From NCBI RefSeq assembly GCF_014297275.1, contig NZ_JACOQK010000001.1:372001-436000 (forward strand): a stretch of DNA of 64,000 nt. The letters are read 5' to 3'. Each line of letters begins with the position of its first letter. The stretch's first letter is position 1. This document shows, in pieces, positions 53,394-62,580 of the stretch. The notes beneath the pieces were generated by a model. The model ran no database searches and was not told where the DNA came from. It saw only the letters and a list, made by a program, of their open reading frames with translations. A program made the translations under genes and the position numbers. This stretch comes from Clostridium facile (GTDB lineage Bacteria > Bacillota > Clostridia > Oscillospirales > Ruminococcaceae).

Positions 53394-53400
53394 TTTGTAT

Positions 53401-54345
53401 TTATTGAATTATCAACTGGAACCTATCCACTTGTTTTCCGATCAGTCCGGCATAGCCGTCCTGTCCGTTCCCTGTTTCGTTGTCATACTGCCAGGAATAG
53501 TAGTTGCCGTTTACAGGGGATACCCTGTATTTCGCTTTTTTGCATGGTCGAATGGAATCCGGTGTATAGAAATATACTTCCACTGCGTCAATTGGTTTTC
53601 CATTGCCGGCGTAACCGTTATTCGCGTCATTGAGGTTATACCCTGTGACATATGGCAGCCAGTTCCCGCCTTGCACATGGACACGGTATCTTACTGACCC
53701 GGCGTTTACTCCAAGTGCGATGTCTGTGATTGCGTGGCCCTGTACCCCCGCAAAATCATTCAGGTTTACGACTGCCGGCAGCCATCCATGTTTTGCTGTT
53801 CGCACCTGGTAGGTTGCTGTAATATTCGCTGGGGATGGCTGAGGAACAGCTGGTTGGTTTGGCGTTGCAGCCTGTCCCATTTTTTCACGTACCATGTTCA
53901 GGAACCTGTTCCAACCCATGTCAAGGGTTCTATGCGGGCAGTATTTGCCGGAATAGTCCTGGTGCTTGGTTACTTTGTCAATCCCCCAGCCATAACGGTT
54001 CAGGATATCCACAATTAATTCCACCGCATTCTTTTCCGCTTGGATAAATTTATCCCCACCGGATTTGGAATAGCAGATTTCAATGGAGATGCCTTCCCGG
54101 TTCCCTTTCCCGTTTCCATCACCAGCGTTCCAGGAATTGCGATTTTCTTCCACACACTGTACAATTTCTTTTTCATCCACAAAATAGTGGGTGGACTTTT
54201 CCAAGTCATTATTGCACATATAATTCGCTTCGTTGGCGGCGGAAGCATCATTGGCAGTGTTATGTACTACAATGCGGGTAGGTGCCATGGTATAAGGGCA
54301 TTTAATATTTGCTTTGGTTGTAATCTGTTTTCTGATTGGCAACAT
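53401..54345 (-). CDS. Endolysin: N-acetylmuramoyl-L-alanine amidase with two W-type wall-binding repeats
   Basis: The protein has 314 residues. The amidase_2 domain (~1-160) has zinc ligands His28 (RIVVHNTAND), His128 and Cys136 (KHQDYSGKYCPH), with EGISIEICY between. Pro-rich linker (~165-178). Two C-terminal repeats (~180-240 and ~240-310) carry KHGWLPAVVNLNDFAG and GNWLPYVTGYNLNDANNGYAG, like clostridial ChW-type wall-binding repeats. It cuts the amide bond in peptidoglycan at lysis. AGGAGG precedes ATG 54345, and the gene ends the lysis cassette. Confidence 0.92.
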   Translation of the reverse strand: MLPIRKQITTKANIKCPYTMAPTRIVVHNTANDASAANEANYMCNNDLEKSTHYFVDEKEIVQCVEENRNSWNAGDGNGKGNREGISIEICYSKSGGDKFIQAEKNAVELIVDILNRYGWGIDKVTKHQDYSGKYCPHRTLDMGWNRFLNMVREKMGQAATPNQPAVPQPSPANITATYQVRTAKHGWLPAVVNLNDFAGVQGHAITDIALGVNAGSVRYRVHVQGGNWLPYVTGYNLNDANNGYAGNGKPIDAVEVYFYTPDSIRPCKKAKYRVSPVNGNYYSWQYDNETGNGQDGYAGLIGKQVDRFQLIIQ

Positions 54346-54357
54346 AATAAAAACCTC

Positions 54358-54633
54358 CTAATCTTGTTTTGGTTGTGTATATGTAAGTGCCTGTGTACTG
54401 TCGGATGTACCCTTAGTGGTTGGGTCTGTGATGGCAGTCCATACGGACGCAATGACGGATACCACGATTACAGGGTTGCAGATAGCATCATATAACGCTT
54501 GCCCTAGTGATTTCCACGTGGTCATATCTGACCACTGTAATCCTAGCCCTACTAGGATAGGGCTTACAATGGCAATTATGATTTGAGCCCACCATACAGG
54601 GTTTTTTAGCCTTACTTTCCAGTTAATGTTCAT
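54358..54633 (-). CDS. Phage holin (phi LC3-type)
   Basis: The protein has 91 residues from ATG 54633, the family-like start MNINWKVRLKNPVWWAQI; an ATG six bases earlier would crowd the ribosome site. It has two membrane helices (~16-32 and ~55-70) and a charged C-terminus. It forms lesions in the membrane to release the endolysin. It overlaps the upstream gene and precedes the endolysin by 12 bases. Confidence 0.88.
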   Translation of the reverse strand: MNINWKVRLKNPVWWAQIIIAIVSPILVGLGLQWSDMTTWKSLGQALYDAICNPVIVVSVIASVWTAITDPTTKGTSDSTQALTYTQPKQD

Positions 54634-54961
54634 TGTCATCCGCTCCTTCTAAATCTAGTGGTAATTTAGTTACCCTAGTGTATAATTCTGTACCCGTACC
54701 ATTTCCTCCTAGGCTGTGGTAGCTGCGGTATAGGTATTCCACGTTTTTCAGGGCGTTTGGGGTAATTGTCCCTTGCCCTAAATAATATTGGCATAGCTGG
54801 TATAACCTATCGTGGAGTATTGCCAGTATGCCATCTTTGACCTGCTCGTGTTCCTCCACCTTACGGGCTAGCTTGCGGTATCCTGCCGAAAGCATTGCGG
54901 TTATCACTGTCGCAAGCCCTCCAAACAAAAATTCCGCCCAATATTCAGCGATAAAGTCCAC
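54623..54961 (-). CDS. Holin-associated phage membrane protein
   Basis: This 112-residue protein starts at GTG 54961 behind GGGAGGTGG. One N-terminal hydrophobic helix (AEFLFGGLATVITAMLSAGY) is followed by a charged helix (RKLARKVEEHEQVKDGILAILHDRL) and YLYRSYHSLGGNGTGTELYTRV, a layout common in clostridial lysis cassettes next to holins. It may be a regulator or antiholin; its exact role is unknown. It overlaps the holin gene by 11 bases. Confidence 0.7.
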   Translation of the reverse strand: MDFIAEYWAEFLFGGLATVITAMLSAGYRKLARKVEEHEQVKDGILAILHDRLYQLCQYYLGQGTITPNALKNVEYLYRSYHSLGGNGTGTELYTRVTKLPLDLEGADDNEH

Positions 54962-55666
54962 TTATTCTACCACCTCCCACGCTTGGGGGTATTCGCCGGG
55001 ACTAAAATTTGTGTCCTGTCTACATCTGTACACATTGCCGTCCTCCCAAATTGCATACTCATCAATATGATACATATCATGGGAGCCCTGCACCGGCACA
55101 AACGGGCGGGCTGTTTCGGGACTTGTCCCATGAAGCGGCCGCCAGAAGGTATACCATGCTGGGTTATCTGGTGTGATATCAGGGTTGGATGCTGTATCGT
55201 GGGATTGATAACACTCCCACGTCTGACCTTTAGCGTTGCATATATCGCTGGATAGGTGATTTCCTTCCGCCCATACTGGGTACAACCCTGATAACTCTAA
55301 TTTTTGAGTATCGTTTTCTGGTTTTATTGTGTCCAGTAGTATACTAGCTAGCACCTGTGCGGATTGCTCTGCGCTTGGTATATATTTATCATTAAGCCAA
55401 GTGGATTCTCCAGCTTCATAGATTTTAATCGCATCATCCATTGGATGTGTTGTTTCTGGGATAGTAATACCATCTATCCATTCATCCGATGGATCAACCT
55501 CTATTGGTTGCACTGTCGCATCGTCATATCTATCACTGTATTGGTTTGCTTCCTGTTTGTCTACACAATAATACTGTTTATGTTGTTCGTCCTCTTGCCA
55601 AGCAACAACATACCGATATAACAATATTGTTAATCCTTGCACGCAAAATTTTTCTTCATATTTCAA
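54962..55666 (-). CDS. Phage protein with CBM5/12-like carbohydrate-binding domains
   Basis: The protein has 234 residues from TTG 55666 behind GGGGGTGG. The C-terminal half has paired Trp-rich motifs, YPVWAEGNHLSSDICNAKGQ with WECYQSH, and DEYAIWEDGNVYRCRQDTNF with PGEYPQAWEVV. These are the aromatic patterns of ChiA/CBM5-12 domains. The N-terminal part is a small Asp/Glu-rich domain. It probably binds host surface glycan at the tail tip. It overlaps the tail spike gene by four bases. Confidence 0.8.
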   Translation of the reverse strand: MKYEEKFCVQGLTILLYRYVVAWQEDEQHKQYYCVDKQEANQYSDRYDDATVQPIEVDPSDEWIDGITIPETTHPMDDAIKIYEAGESTWLNDKYIPSAEQSAQVLASILLDTIKPENDTQKLELSGLYPVWAEGNHLSSDICNAKGQTWECYQSHDTASNPDITPDNPAWYTFWRPLHGTSPETARPFVPVQGSHDMYHIDEYAIWEDGNVYRCRQDTNFSPGEYPQAWEVVE

Positions 55667-56763
55667 TCTGTTCCACCCCCAGAAGCTTGGTTTTTTATGA
55701 CGACATTATTTTCTACGACAATTTCTTTTCCTCCGGTCACTATTCCTGTGACAAACACTAAATTCCCAGTGACGAATGATTTAACACTGGATGGCAACAT
55801 TTTGATGGAATTTGCCATGGCATGGTCGCCGCCTATAGTATTTCCAGAAATATTTCCAAAACTTCCTCCAAAAGCAATACCACTTGATTCCGATTGCTTG
55901 GTTTCAATGATGTTATTTTCAATGTTATACCACGATCCAGATTGTACAAGCACCCCGTATCCCTTCACGTTGGAAATCACATTATTTGACACATTGAGGT
56001 ATTTGCACATATTGTTGATAATTGATATACCATCTTCTTCGTGATCAATAATATAATTGCCGGAAATTATCGAATTGGTACAACTATTTATCTTAATAGC
56101 AGACAAGTTGTTTGCTCCTCCTACAAGTACATTATTAATAATACTGATATTATTAATGGCTCCGGCTGTAAAAGAAGCGATTTCAATTGTATTTCCTATA
56201 AACCCCGAACAATGTACATTACGCACCTCGGTATTGCTCCCCGTAATTTTTATAGCAGTAGCCGTCCCACTCAGGTCTGTGGTTTCCAACAATAGCGATA
56301 TATTTCGCAATGCACAATTTGACCCAGCGTACACCAACACTCCTTGAGGGCCAATGCTCGTGTCCGAATATATTTGTGTTGACAATCCATTACCAATAAG
56401 TTGTGTGTTATTTTTTAAATCAATTCCAGTAACAACATATCGTCCATCAAGCAGCACAATTTCTCCGCCATCTTCCGGTAGGGCATCAATAGCAGCCTGA
56501 ATTTTCACTTCATCTGATATTCCATTACATAAATAATCACAGTCATTTTCTGTCCATCCGGCTACTGCCGTGCCAACGACAACTCGGCAGGTACGGATGG
56601 ACTTGCCGCCACCAGAGCCACTGGTCGATATTTGACTAATTAGAGTAGGATAGCCATCCAGTTTGGTTGATTCTGGCACCTGTACGCCTTTTGCTGTAAT
56701 CGCCTCAGCTATAGCAGCTTTGGCGTTATTAAGCCTATCAATCTGTATTTTTTCGTTCCGCAT
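55663..56763 (-). CDS. Tail spike with right-handed beta-helix
   Basis: The protein has 366 residues from ATG 56763 (GGAGGGG upstream). The N-terminal ~60 residues are a short attachment segment (RLNNAKAAIAEAITAKGV), then a Gly/Ser hinge and a repetitive beta-helix (~75-345) with turns rich in Asn/Ile such as ISGNYIID, VSNNVISN, IENNIIET. Pectate-lyase-like spikes bind or cleave capsule; no clear catalytic residues are visible. It overlaps the small gene before it. Confidence 0.85.
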   Translation of the reverse strand: MRNEKIQIDRLNNAKAAIAEAITAKGVQVPESTKLDGYPTLISQISTSGSGGGKSIRTCRVVVGTAVAGWTENDCDYLCNGISDEVKIQAAIDALPEDGGEIVLLDGRYVVTGIDLKNNTQLIGNGLSTQIYSDTSIGPQGVLVYAGSNCALRNISLLLETTDLSGTATAIKITGSNTEVRNVHCSGFIGNTIEIASFTAGAINNISIINNVLVGGANNLSAIKINSCTNSIISGNYIIDHEEDGISIINNMCKYLNVSNNVISNVKGYGVLVQSGSWYNIENNIIETKQSESSGIAFGGSFGNISGNTIGGDHAMANSIKMLPSSVKSFVTGNLVFVTGIVTGGKEIVVENNVVIKNQASGGGTD

Positions 56764-56965
56764 TTAACCCCTCCAAATGTTTGTCCAATATTGTTGGCAA
56801 CTCATCAAGTCTTACTCCATCAGGTGTGGCGATACCGTATTTTTCAAAAACTTCCAAAAATCTTATTTTTGTCTCGATTGTACGATAAAAAAATTTGTCG
56901 ATTGTCCCTAATGGCTTGTTTTGAGATAGTGTCATAAGAAATTTTTCTTCCCGCTCATATTTCAC
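56738..56965 (-). CDS. Small phage protein, 75 residues
   Basis: Starts at GTG 56965 behind GGAGGAGGG. A helical, charged sequence (IDKFFYRTIETKIRFLEVFEKYG) ends LDELPTILDKHLEGLNAERK. No family recognised. It sits between two tail-fibre genes and overlaps the spike gene by 26 bases, so it may be a fibre adapter or chaperone. Confidence 0.6.
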   Translation of the reverse strand: MKYEREEKFLMTLSQNKPLGTIDKFFYRTIETKIRFLEVFEKYGIATPDGVRLDELPTILDKHLEGLNAERKNTD

Positions 56966-56978
56966 CTTATCCCTCCTC

Positions 56979-57635
56979 CTAGATAGCTGCTAGGGCGTTC
57001 GCAATATCGTCAGTAAGGGACACTGTGCCCTTGCCGTCATGATATCCCGCCGGAATGGTATAACTACCTGTGGTTAGTCCGTCAATTGTAGCGGATACAG
57101 CTCCATTGTTTACCATCGTACCTGCTGTTTTTGTACCAGACTCCGTTACAAATGTTTTGGTCGCTAGTACGTCCGCCTCGGTTGCTGTTACTCCTGTAAC
57201 GTCAGCGTAATTATCAGGGATTGCACCAACACTTACTTTGGACAATCCGTCGTAACCTTCATCTGGGGTAATATCTTGTTGGGCTTTTGTTGGGGTTACC
57301 GTCTTTTCCTGCAAGTCTACGCCTTCGCCAGCGTATGAGCCGGCTACACCTAAAATGGTAACACCGCTCTTGATATTTCCGGCAATGATTTTGGCTTGTT
57401 CAGTGCTGGCAATTTGTACTTTCCCAGTGCCGTTGTGGTAGCCTGCTGGCACAGAGTATTGTTCCGCCACTGCACTGATATTACCGGACACTGCTCCATT
57501 ATCCGCAATCCCTTCTACCGCTGTTACGCATGCTTCCAGGTCGTCGTTGGATTGGGCTAGCCCTAACGCTACTAGCTTTGTACGCAATGCTTCCTTTTCG
57601 CCTTGTAGACGTTCAATCTGTGTTTGTACGCTCAT
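56979..57635 (-). CDS. Tail fibre-like protein with duplicated GYH repeat
   Basis: The protein has 218 residues after GGAGGG. N-terminal coiled helix (QTQIERLQGEKEALRTKLVALG), then two copies of a segment: AVSGNIS..YSVPAGYHNGTGKVQ and AVSATIDGLTTGSYTIPAGYHDGKGTVS. IKSGVTILGVAGSYAG between them is typical of phage fibre repeat regions. Probably part of the adsorption apparatus; the receptor is unknown. Confidence 0.75.
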   Translation of the reverse strand: MSVQTQIERLQGEKEALRTKLVALGLAQSNDDLEACVTAVEGIADNGAVSGNISAVAEQYSVPAGYHNGTGKVQIASTEQAKIIAGNIKSGVTILGVAGSYAGEGVDLQEKTVTPTKAQQDITPDEGYDGLSKVSVGAIPDNYADVTGVTATEADVLATKTFVTESGTKTAGTMVNNGAVSATIDGLTTGSYTIPAGYHDGKGTVSLTDDIANALAAI

Positions 57636-57646
57636 ATATATCCCTC

Positions 57647-59788
57647 CTAAATATCTGCCAATAATGCTTCTACGTTTCCTAATTGCATATATACCGCAGC
57701 CGATGTCACCGGCTTGGTGTTGTCCTGCTCTACTTCTGTGGCGGTGTCTACCACTAACTTTCCATCTGATATTTTCAGCCCATCGCCTATTTGATATCCT
57801 GCACCATCGGAATGGTTATCAATATATAATTTTGTGTCCGCAACATACCGGACATCTATATAAGCGCTATCACTGTTATTGATAGCAGTGTTCGGATAAT
57901 AGGTATGTACAGATTGGACATTCGGCGCCTCGCCCTTTTCCAGTTCTGATTCGGTGGATATAGCAGTTTGATAGATTACTGTTAGCGGAGTACCTGCGCT
58001 GTGTTGGGACGCAATCCACTTTTGGACACTGTCTTTTGTTTCACCAACCACTGCTTTTGGCATGCGGAACACAATATAGTTGGAACTTAAATAGAATCCA
58101 ACCTCATCTCCACCCCAAATTTCTTTATATTTGGCGTGGCTACATAACGCTGGTGCAAGGGAACTTTTGATATCGGCAACACTAATGTAAAATCTGGTTG
58201 TATTGGTAGATGAAGCGTTGACCGAATAGGTTTCCGAACCATCCAGCACAATGGTTTTCACAGGGCTAACCCGTTTGCCGGTACCATCAGAATATAGTTG
58301 AATAGTCTCTGATATATATTGCTGACCCTCTATTGTCACGTTTCCGCCGGAGGCTACCGGAATACCAGGTAATCCCCCTGTAGTATCCACTACAAGCGGT
58401 TGGGTACTTGTGCTGTCATCGTCAACAGTTATAGTAATACTGCCACTATCTCCAACGTGATGGATTTTCTGCGGATATTCCGGGCTAGGGGAGGAGATTT
58501 CGTTGAAATATTCTTCCCAAGGTTGTGCGGAAGAACCAGAGTTTAACATCAGCTTGATGGTATTGTTGGATTCTGTTGCCGCTGTATTGGTCCATACCCT
58601 GAGGGATATTGTTTTTTTCTCTGTCAGGACAATTTCCTTTTCTGATTTTGTGTTAGTTGCAAAACTCAGATCGCCTCCAGTAGTGATACTGGCTCCAGAG
58701 GAATCTACAAGGCTAATGGTTGTATACTGTTTCTTTTCTGCCTCACCGGAAAATGTATAGGTACCAGCCGGTAAGACAAACTTACCAGAAAACGTAGTAG
58801 CCACATCATCGCCTGCACCGGTTGTTGACAATATACCGTTAACGTAATGATATGAGGTAGTGCCTTCAACTTGTTCTTCTGGGGCAGCCAATAATTGAGC
58901 GCCAGTTGTTTGAACTTGTTGGGATTTCCCATAAATCGTTAGCCCTTGTAGAGGCCTGTCGCTACTATCGGTTAACTGGATAGTTGTCCCGGTTGCGGTC
59001 ACAATGATGGTATCACCGCCACCAGCGCCATCCTCCCCACGAGGGATGGCAAAGTCAAGGATTGCAGCTGTATCTGTCCCAGTATTGGTTACAGTAGCAG
59101 ATTGCCCTGGCTCCAAGGTGGTAACCACTCCAACCTGGATGGTAGCGGCTTGTCCATCTGCCCCTGGCTGCCCAGGTTCGCCTTGTGGGCCTTTGATATT
59201 TACGGGGTCAGGGTTGGGCAATCCTTGCCCATTGATCCAGCTGATAATGCCATCAGCGGAAACATTAGGGATATACGTAGTACCATCCTTAACATTATCT
59301 GCTGCCTGGTTGGCTTTTTCTGCCGCTGCGTTTGCATTGTCTGCGGCTTGGTTAGCATTCTCGGCTGCTTCCTCTGCGTCATTTACCACCTTGGACAATG
59401 ACAAGTATTCGTCGCTGCTTTCCAGTGCGTCCGCATCGTATACACCAGGATGTACGGATACCTTAAACATTGCACTGGTAAGTTGTTGACTGCCCTTGTA
59501 AAACTGGATTTCGCAGGAACATAACCCGGCAACTGTCAAGCATTGGTCACTTAACTCTATAGATACAATATTGCCGGATATAGTAGCCGGATTGATTACT
59601 TGTGTACAATCAGGCTTGGCATATACGTATGAGATTGTGACATCATCCTCTAGCTGTAGTGGCTCGCCGTTATTTAGGACGGTAACATCTATGTACCGGG
59701 TTTCACTGTCCCCCTTGATAACATTGACCGTGGGTTGTGAGATAAGCCTTGGAACAACATCAACTGTGATAGATTGTATGTTCTTCAT
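57647..59788 (-). CDS. BppU-type baseplate upper protein with coiled coil and collagen-like segment
   Basis: The protein has 713 residues. The N-terminal BppU (DUF2479) domain (~1-130) has IKGDSETRYIDVTVLNNGEPL. An alanine-rich coiled coil follows (AEEAAENANQAADNANAAAE, ~138-165), then a collagen-like run (GPQGEPGQPGADG, ~203-215) and a large beta-rich C-terminal region. This is a trimeric receptor-binding fibre seated on the baseplate. A clean AGGA site precedes ATG 59788. Confidence 0.87.
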   Translation of the reverse strand: MKNIQSITVDVVPRLISQPTVNVIKGDSETRYIDVTVLNNGEPLQLEDDVTISYVYAKPDCTQVINPATISGNIVSIELSDQCLTVAGLCSCEIQFYKGSQQLTSAMFKVSVHPGVYDADALESSDEYLSLSKVVNDAEEAAENANQAADNANAAAEKANQAADNVKDGTTYIPNVSADGIISWINGQGLPNPDPVNIKGPQGEPGQPGADGQAATIQVGVVTTLEPGQSATVTNTGTDTAAILDFAIPRGEDGAGGGDTIIVTATGTTIQLTDSSDRPLQGLTIYGKSQQVQTTGAQLLAAPEEQVEGTTSYHYVNGILSTTGAGDDVATTFSGKFVLPAGTYTFSGEAEKKQYTTISLVDSSGASITTGGDLSFATNTKSEKEIVLTEKKTISLRVWTNTAATESNNTIKLMLNSGSSAQPWEEYFNEISSPSPEYPQKIHHVGDSGSITITVDDDSTSTQPLVVDTTGGLPGIPVASGGNVTIEGQQYISETIQLYSDGTGKRVSPVKTIVLDGSETYSVNASSTNTTRFYISVADIKSSLAPALCSHAKYKEIWGGDEVGFYLSSNYIVFRMPKAVVGETKDSVQKWIASQHSAGTPLTVIYQTAISTESELEKGEAPNVQSVHTYYPNTAINNSDSAYIDVRYVADTKLYIDNHSDGAGYQIGDGLKISDGKLVVDTATEVEQDNTKPVTSAAVYMQLGNVEALLADI

Positions 59789-59790
59789 GG

Positions 59791-60579
59791 CTATACATCC
59801 TCTTCCACCGAGATCACGCCAAATGCTTCAAAGGTGATATCATTTGTAATTGCTTCTGCTGTTGTGATCCAAAATTCTGTTCCATCAATATACCCCAAGG
59901 CGGGTCTGGAGTCTAAAGCCCAACCAACCATTAATGTAGCGTGCAGCTTATATTCCCTAACTGTGCTAAATGGCAATGTAATTGACTGCTTAACATGGTC
60001 CTGTCTTGCCAAGCCTCCTGTAAAGGTCTTAGAGATACGTACATACAGCTGTTTGTACCCAATTTTTATGTAGTTTACATTCCAGCCACCTATTGTTTTT
60101 TGGGTGGTGGTTGTATCAGGTTCTGCGTCCGCTTGTGGTAACGCGTTAACATTTTCCGCTGTTAAAACGATATTGGACGATAAAGTTTTACCGTTAATAG
60201 TTCGAGTAGTGGGCACCGCGTTTACATCGCTGTAAGTCAAAGAAATATCAGAAGATAGTGCTTTATTATTGATTTTTCTTGTAGTAGGTACTGCTTTTAT
60301 ATCGTTAGCTGTTAGGATGATATTGCCACTAAGCGGATTATTGTTAATTGTCCTTGTTTTTGGGACATAGTTGTTTTGGATTTCTGTAATAGATGTTTGG
60401 ATTATTTGTACAGCATCTTTGTTTGCCTTATCGTTTACACCGCTTTTCAAGGTTTGTAACGCTTGATCAATGATATCAAAATTTTGGTTAAATACTTCTA
60501 TGTCGTAATGATCGGATGGATCAGGTTTTGTTAAACCAAAATTAGTAGTATCAGATGTTGCTTTTGGCTCTATGCTCAT
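59791..60579 (-). CDS. Tail fibre protein with three tandem repeats
   Basis: The protein has 262 residues. Residues ~75-150 hold three near-identical 24-25-residue units: TRTINNNPLSGNIILTANDI, TRKINNKALSSDISLTYSDV and TRTINGKTLSSNIVLTAENV, each ending A-V/L-P. Such units build the fibre shaft. The N-terminus (FGLTKPDPSDHYDIEVFNQNF) matches the fibre attachment region seen in many Gram-positive phages. It overlaps the upstream gene by four bases. Confidence 0.82.
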   Translation of the reverse strand: MSIEPKATSDTTNFGLTKPDPSDHYDIEVFNQNFDIIDQALQTLKSGVNDKANKDAVQIIQTSITEIQNNYVPKTRTINNNPLSGNIILTANDIKAVPTTRKINNKALSSDISLTYSDVNAVPTTRTINGKTLSSNIVLTAENVNALPQADAEPDTTTTQKTIGGWNVNYIKIGYKQLYVRISKTFTGGLARQDHVKQSITLPFSTVREYKLHATLMVGWALDSRPALGYIDGTEFWITTAEAITNDITFEAFGVISVEEDV

Positions 60580-61124
60580 GTTAACACCTCGTTTCTTAAT
60601 TGGTCGTGGGTATATTGTTCTAGATGTTCATGTGTATATTGTGTCAGTGTTTCATGCTGGTTGTATTTTAATGTAACCGTCCAAATTAGATTGCACGGGA
60701 CCATCCGTTCCACCATTTCTTTAACAGATTGCAAGTTTTGCTTTGATGTTAAGCCTACTTTTACTGTCAATTTGTATTCTGATGATACCAATTCAATATC
60801 AAATTCGCTAGGGCCACAGACCGTTTCTAATTTTTGATTTAAAGCCCTCAAAGTATAAGGTAGCTGCTCGTTGAATTTTAGCTGTAACTGGAATCGTCTT
60901 TCATTTAAAGAAAGCGTAGGATTTAGTGAAATGTCAAGCATGGATTCATATCTTGAAACGGAAGGTTCATCTGCTGTTTGTAAAAACATATTGTCTAAAG
61001 ACTGGCTGTGTTCATTCCATAGTTGACCAATCTCTGGTTGTTCTGTTTCCATAATTAGCTTCATTTCTTGATATTCAGCTAGGTAAAGGGGGAGATAGTC
61101 AATTAAAAAACGGTTACTTTCCAT
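60576..61124 (-). CDS. DUF2313/YmfQ-like tail protein (XkdU)
   Basis: The protein has 182 residues and follows the baseplate J gene, as XkdU does in PBSX. DYLPLYLAEYQEMKLIMETEQPEIGQLW near the N-terminus, LSLNERRFQLQLKFNEQLPYTLRALNQKL in the middle and the C-terminal Tyr/His/Gln-rich HETLTQYTHEHLEQYTHDQL repeat. It connects the baseplate wedge to the fibre. It overlaps the upstream gene by 11 bases. Confidence 0.87.
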   Translation of the reverse strand: MESNRFLIDYLPLYLAEYQEMKLIMETEQPEIGQLWNEHSQSLDNMFLQTADEPSVSRYESMLDISLNPTLSLNERRFQLQLKFNEQLPYTLRALNQKLETVCGPSEFDIELVSSEYKLTVKVGLTSKQNLQSVKEMVERMVPCNLIWTVTLKYNQHETLTQYTHEHLEQYTHDQLRNEVLT

Positions 61125-62178
61125 TGATTGTCCCCCTAACCGGAACCTGCGTATCAGATAAAGTTAAATTTTTTGCAGCACCATTGATTTTGGTATCCTG
61201 GATATCAACAATTTCATTGCAATCCAATAATCTGGATTCTATTTGGCTAATTCGGACAATTAATCCATTTTCATTCTGCCACGTTTCCCGTAATTCCTTT
61301 AAATATTGGTCAATTGCAGCCTGCAAAGATGGCAAGGCAGATTCCAATTGATATCCCTTATTAAAGGTAAAGACGGTTTGAATGTTGATTTTTTCACTCG
61401 TGGCACCTTCTACAGTGACAATGTGCCCAATAGGGGCAAGCCCTAAACCGGTACCTTGCTCTGATGGATCAATGGCATTTTGAACCGTCTTTACCAATTC
61501 GCTGGATGGAGTATTGTATTCAGCATCTAGGATAATCAGCTTAACAGTTCCCCCGCCATTCCATACAGGATAAACCTTACAAGCGCCTACACCGTCTAAA
61601 GCATTGGTTTTTTGCTGATAATCCGCAATGTTTCCACCAAATGCTTGTTGGTCAAAACTATTAAAATACCGCTTTCGTAAATCTTCTACAGATTCCTCAT
61701 CTTCGCCAGGAATTAATACTTCTGTGATTTTAGCGGTTTCTAACCCATCAATATAGTTGATGGGAATTAAATCGCCAAAGGGTATATTCCCTTGTTCCCC
61801 AGTAGATTCACATTGTAGCTTGTAAGTCCCAGCATTGATTTTTTCATTAACCATATAGTTCAAAGTAGAACAGCTAAACCTTGCTCCAATCGGAATCTCT
61901 ACAGAACTTGGGGTAAATTCTCCCTGCACAATTGAATAGGTAGCAGGATATGGTTCGAGTCCCCGTTCTGCCGCCCGCTTTACAAGGTATTCACGGGAAG
62001 CGGTATCCGCAAACGCTTCGTTCAAAGTAACATCCAATTGGATATACATATTTTGCAGTTCTACAGCAGCAGGGGCAAGGGCGTTGTAAATGATGGAGCC
62101 CTCCCGCTTGTCGTATGTATCTGGAATACGGTTTAACATCCTTTCCAAAATATCTTCATAAGTTATAGATTCATACAC
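61114..62178 (-). CDS. Baseplate J-like protein (XkdT)
   Basis: The protein has 354 residues from GTG 62178, with AGGCGGTGA upstream. ITYEDILERMLNRIPDTYDKREGSIIYNALAPAA, then FFNS-like LRKRYFNSFDQQAFGGNIADYQQ and GACKVYPVWNGGGTVKLIILD are characteristic of the baseplate J wedge family. It forms the outer wedge of a contractile tail baseplate. One base separates it from the XkdS-like gene. Confidence 0.93.
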   Translation of the reverse strand: MYESITYEDILERMLNRIPDTYDKREGSIIYNALAPAAVELQNMYIQLDVTLNEAFADTASREYLVKRAAERGLEPYPATYSIVQGEFTPSSVEIPIGARFSCSTLNYMVNEKINAGTYKLQCESTGEQGNIPFGDLIPINYIDGLETAKITEVLIPGEDEESVEDLRKRYFNSFDQQAFGGNIADYQQKTNALDGVGACKVYPVWNGGGTVKLIILDAEYNTPSSELVKTVQNAIDPSEQGTGLGLAPIGHIVTVEGATSEKINIQTVFTFNKGYQLESALPSLQAAIDQYLKELRETWQNENGLIVRISQIESRLLDCNEIVDIQDTKINGAAKNLTLSDTQVPVRGTINGK

Positions 62179-62580
62179 TTATATCATCACCGCCTTTTCC
62201 ATTGGTATATCTCCAAGATTAGTGTGTACAACAAACGAAACAGTAACTTTTCCTTTTGAAACCACAAATTCAAAAGAATCCACGGATTCTATCCGGTCAT
62301 CCTGGATCAAAGCTTCTGTTATTCTGCGTTCTAATTCAGGGCACACATAACTGGTAGGCTGACCAAATAAATCCGCCAGTTCTACCCCATAGTTCCAACT
62401 GTAAATAATATACTGGTAACGTTCTGTATTCAGGATCATATAAACCGTCTGTTTAACTGCTTCCAAACCGTCAACTATACCGTTGATCGTTTTTGTTTTA
62501 TGGTCCATTTGATAGGTCTGCCCAGGTTGTACAACTAATTCTAAACTGTTGGATAAGAGTTGATTTACTGCTGGAATCAT
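62179..62580 (-). CDS. DUF2634/GPW-gp25-like baseplate protein (XkdS)
   Basis: The protein has 133 residues. TYQMDHKTKTINGIVDGLEAVKQTVYMILNTERYQYIIYSWNYGVEL matches the gp25/XkdS wedge core, and ELERRITEALIQDDRIESVD follows. Overlaps the DUF2577 gene by four bases. A structural wedge subunit that initiates sheath assembly in related phages. Confidence 0.9.
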   Translation of the reverse strand: MIPAVNQLLSNSLELVVQPGQTYQMDHKTKTINGIVDGLEAVKQTVYMILNTERYQYIIYSWNYGVELADLFGQPTSYVCPELERRITEALIQDDRIESVDSFEFVVSKGKVTVSFVVHTNLGDIPMEKAVMI

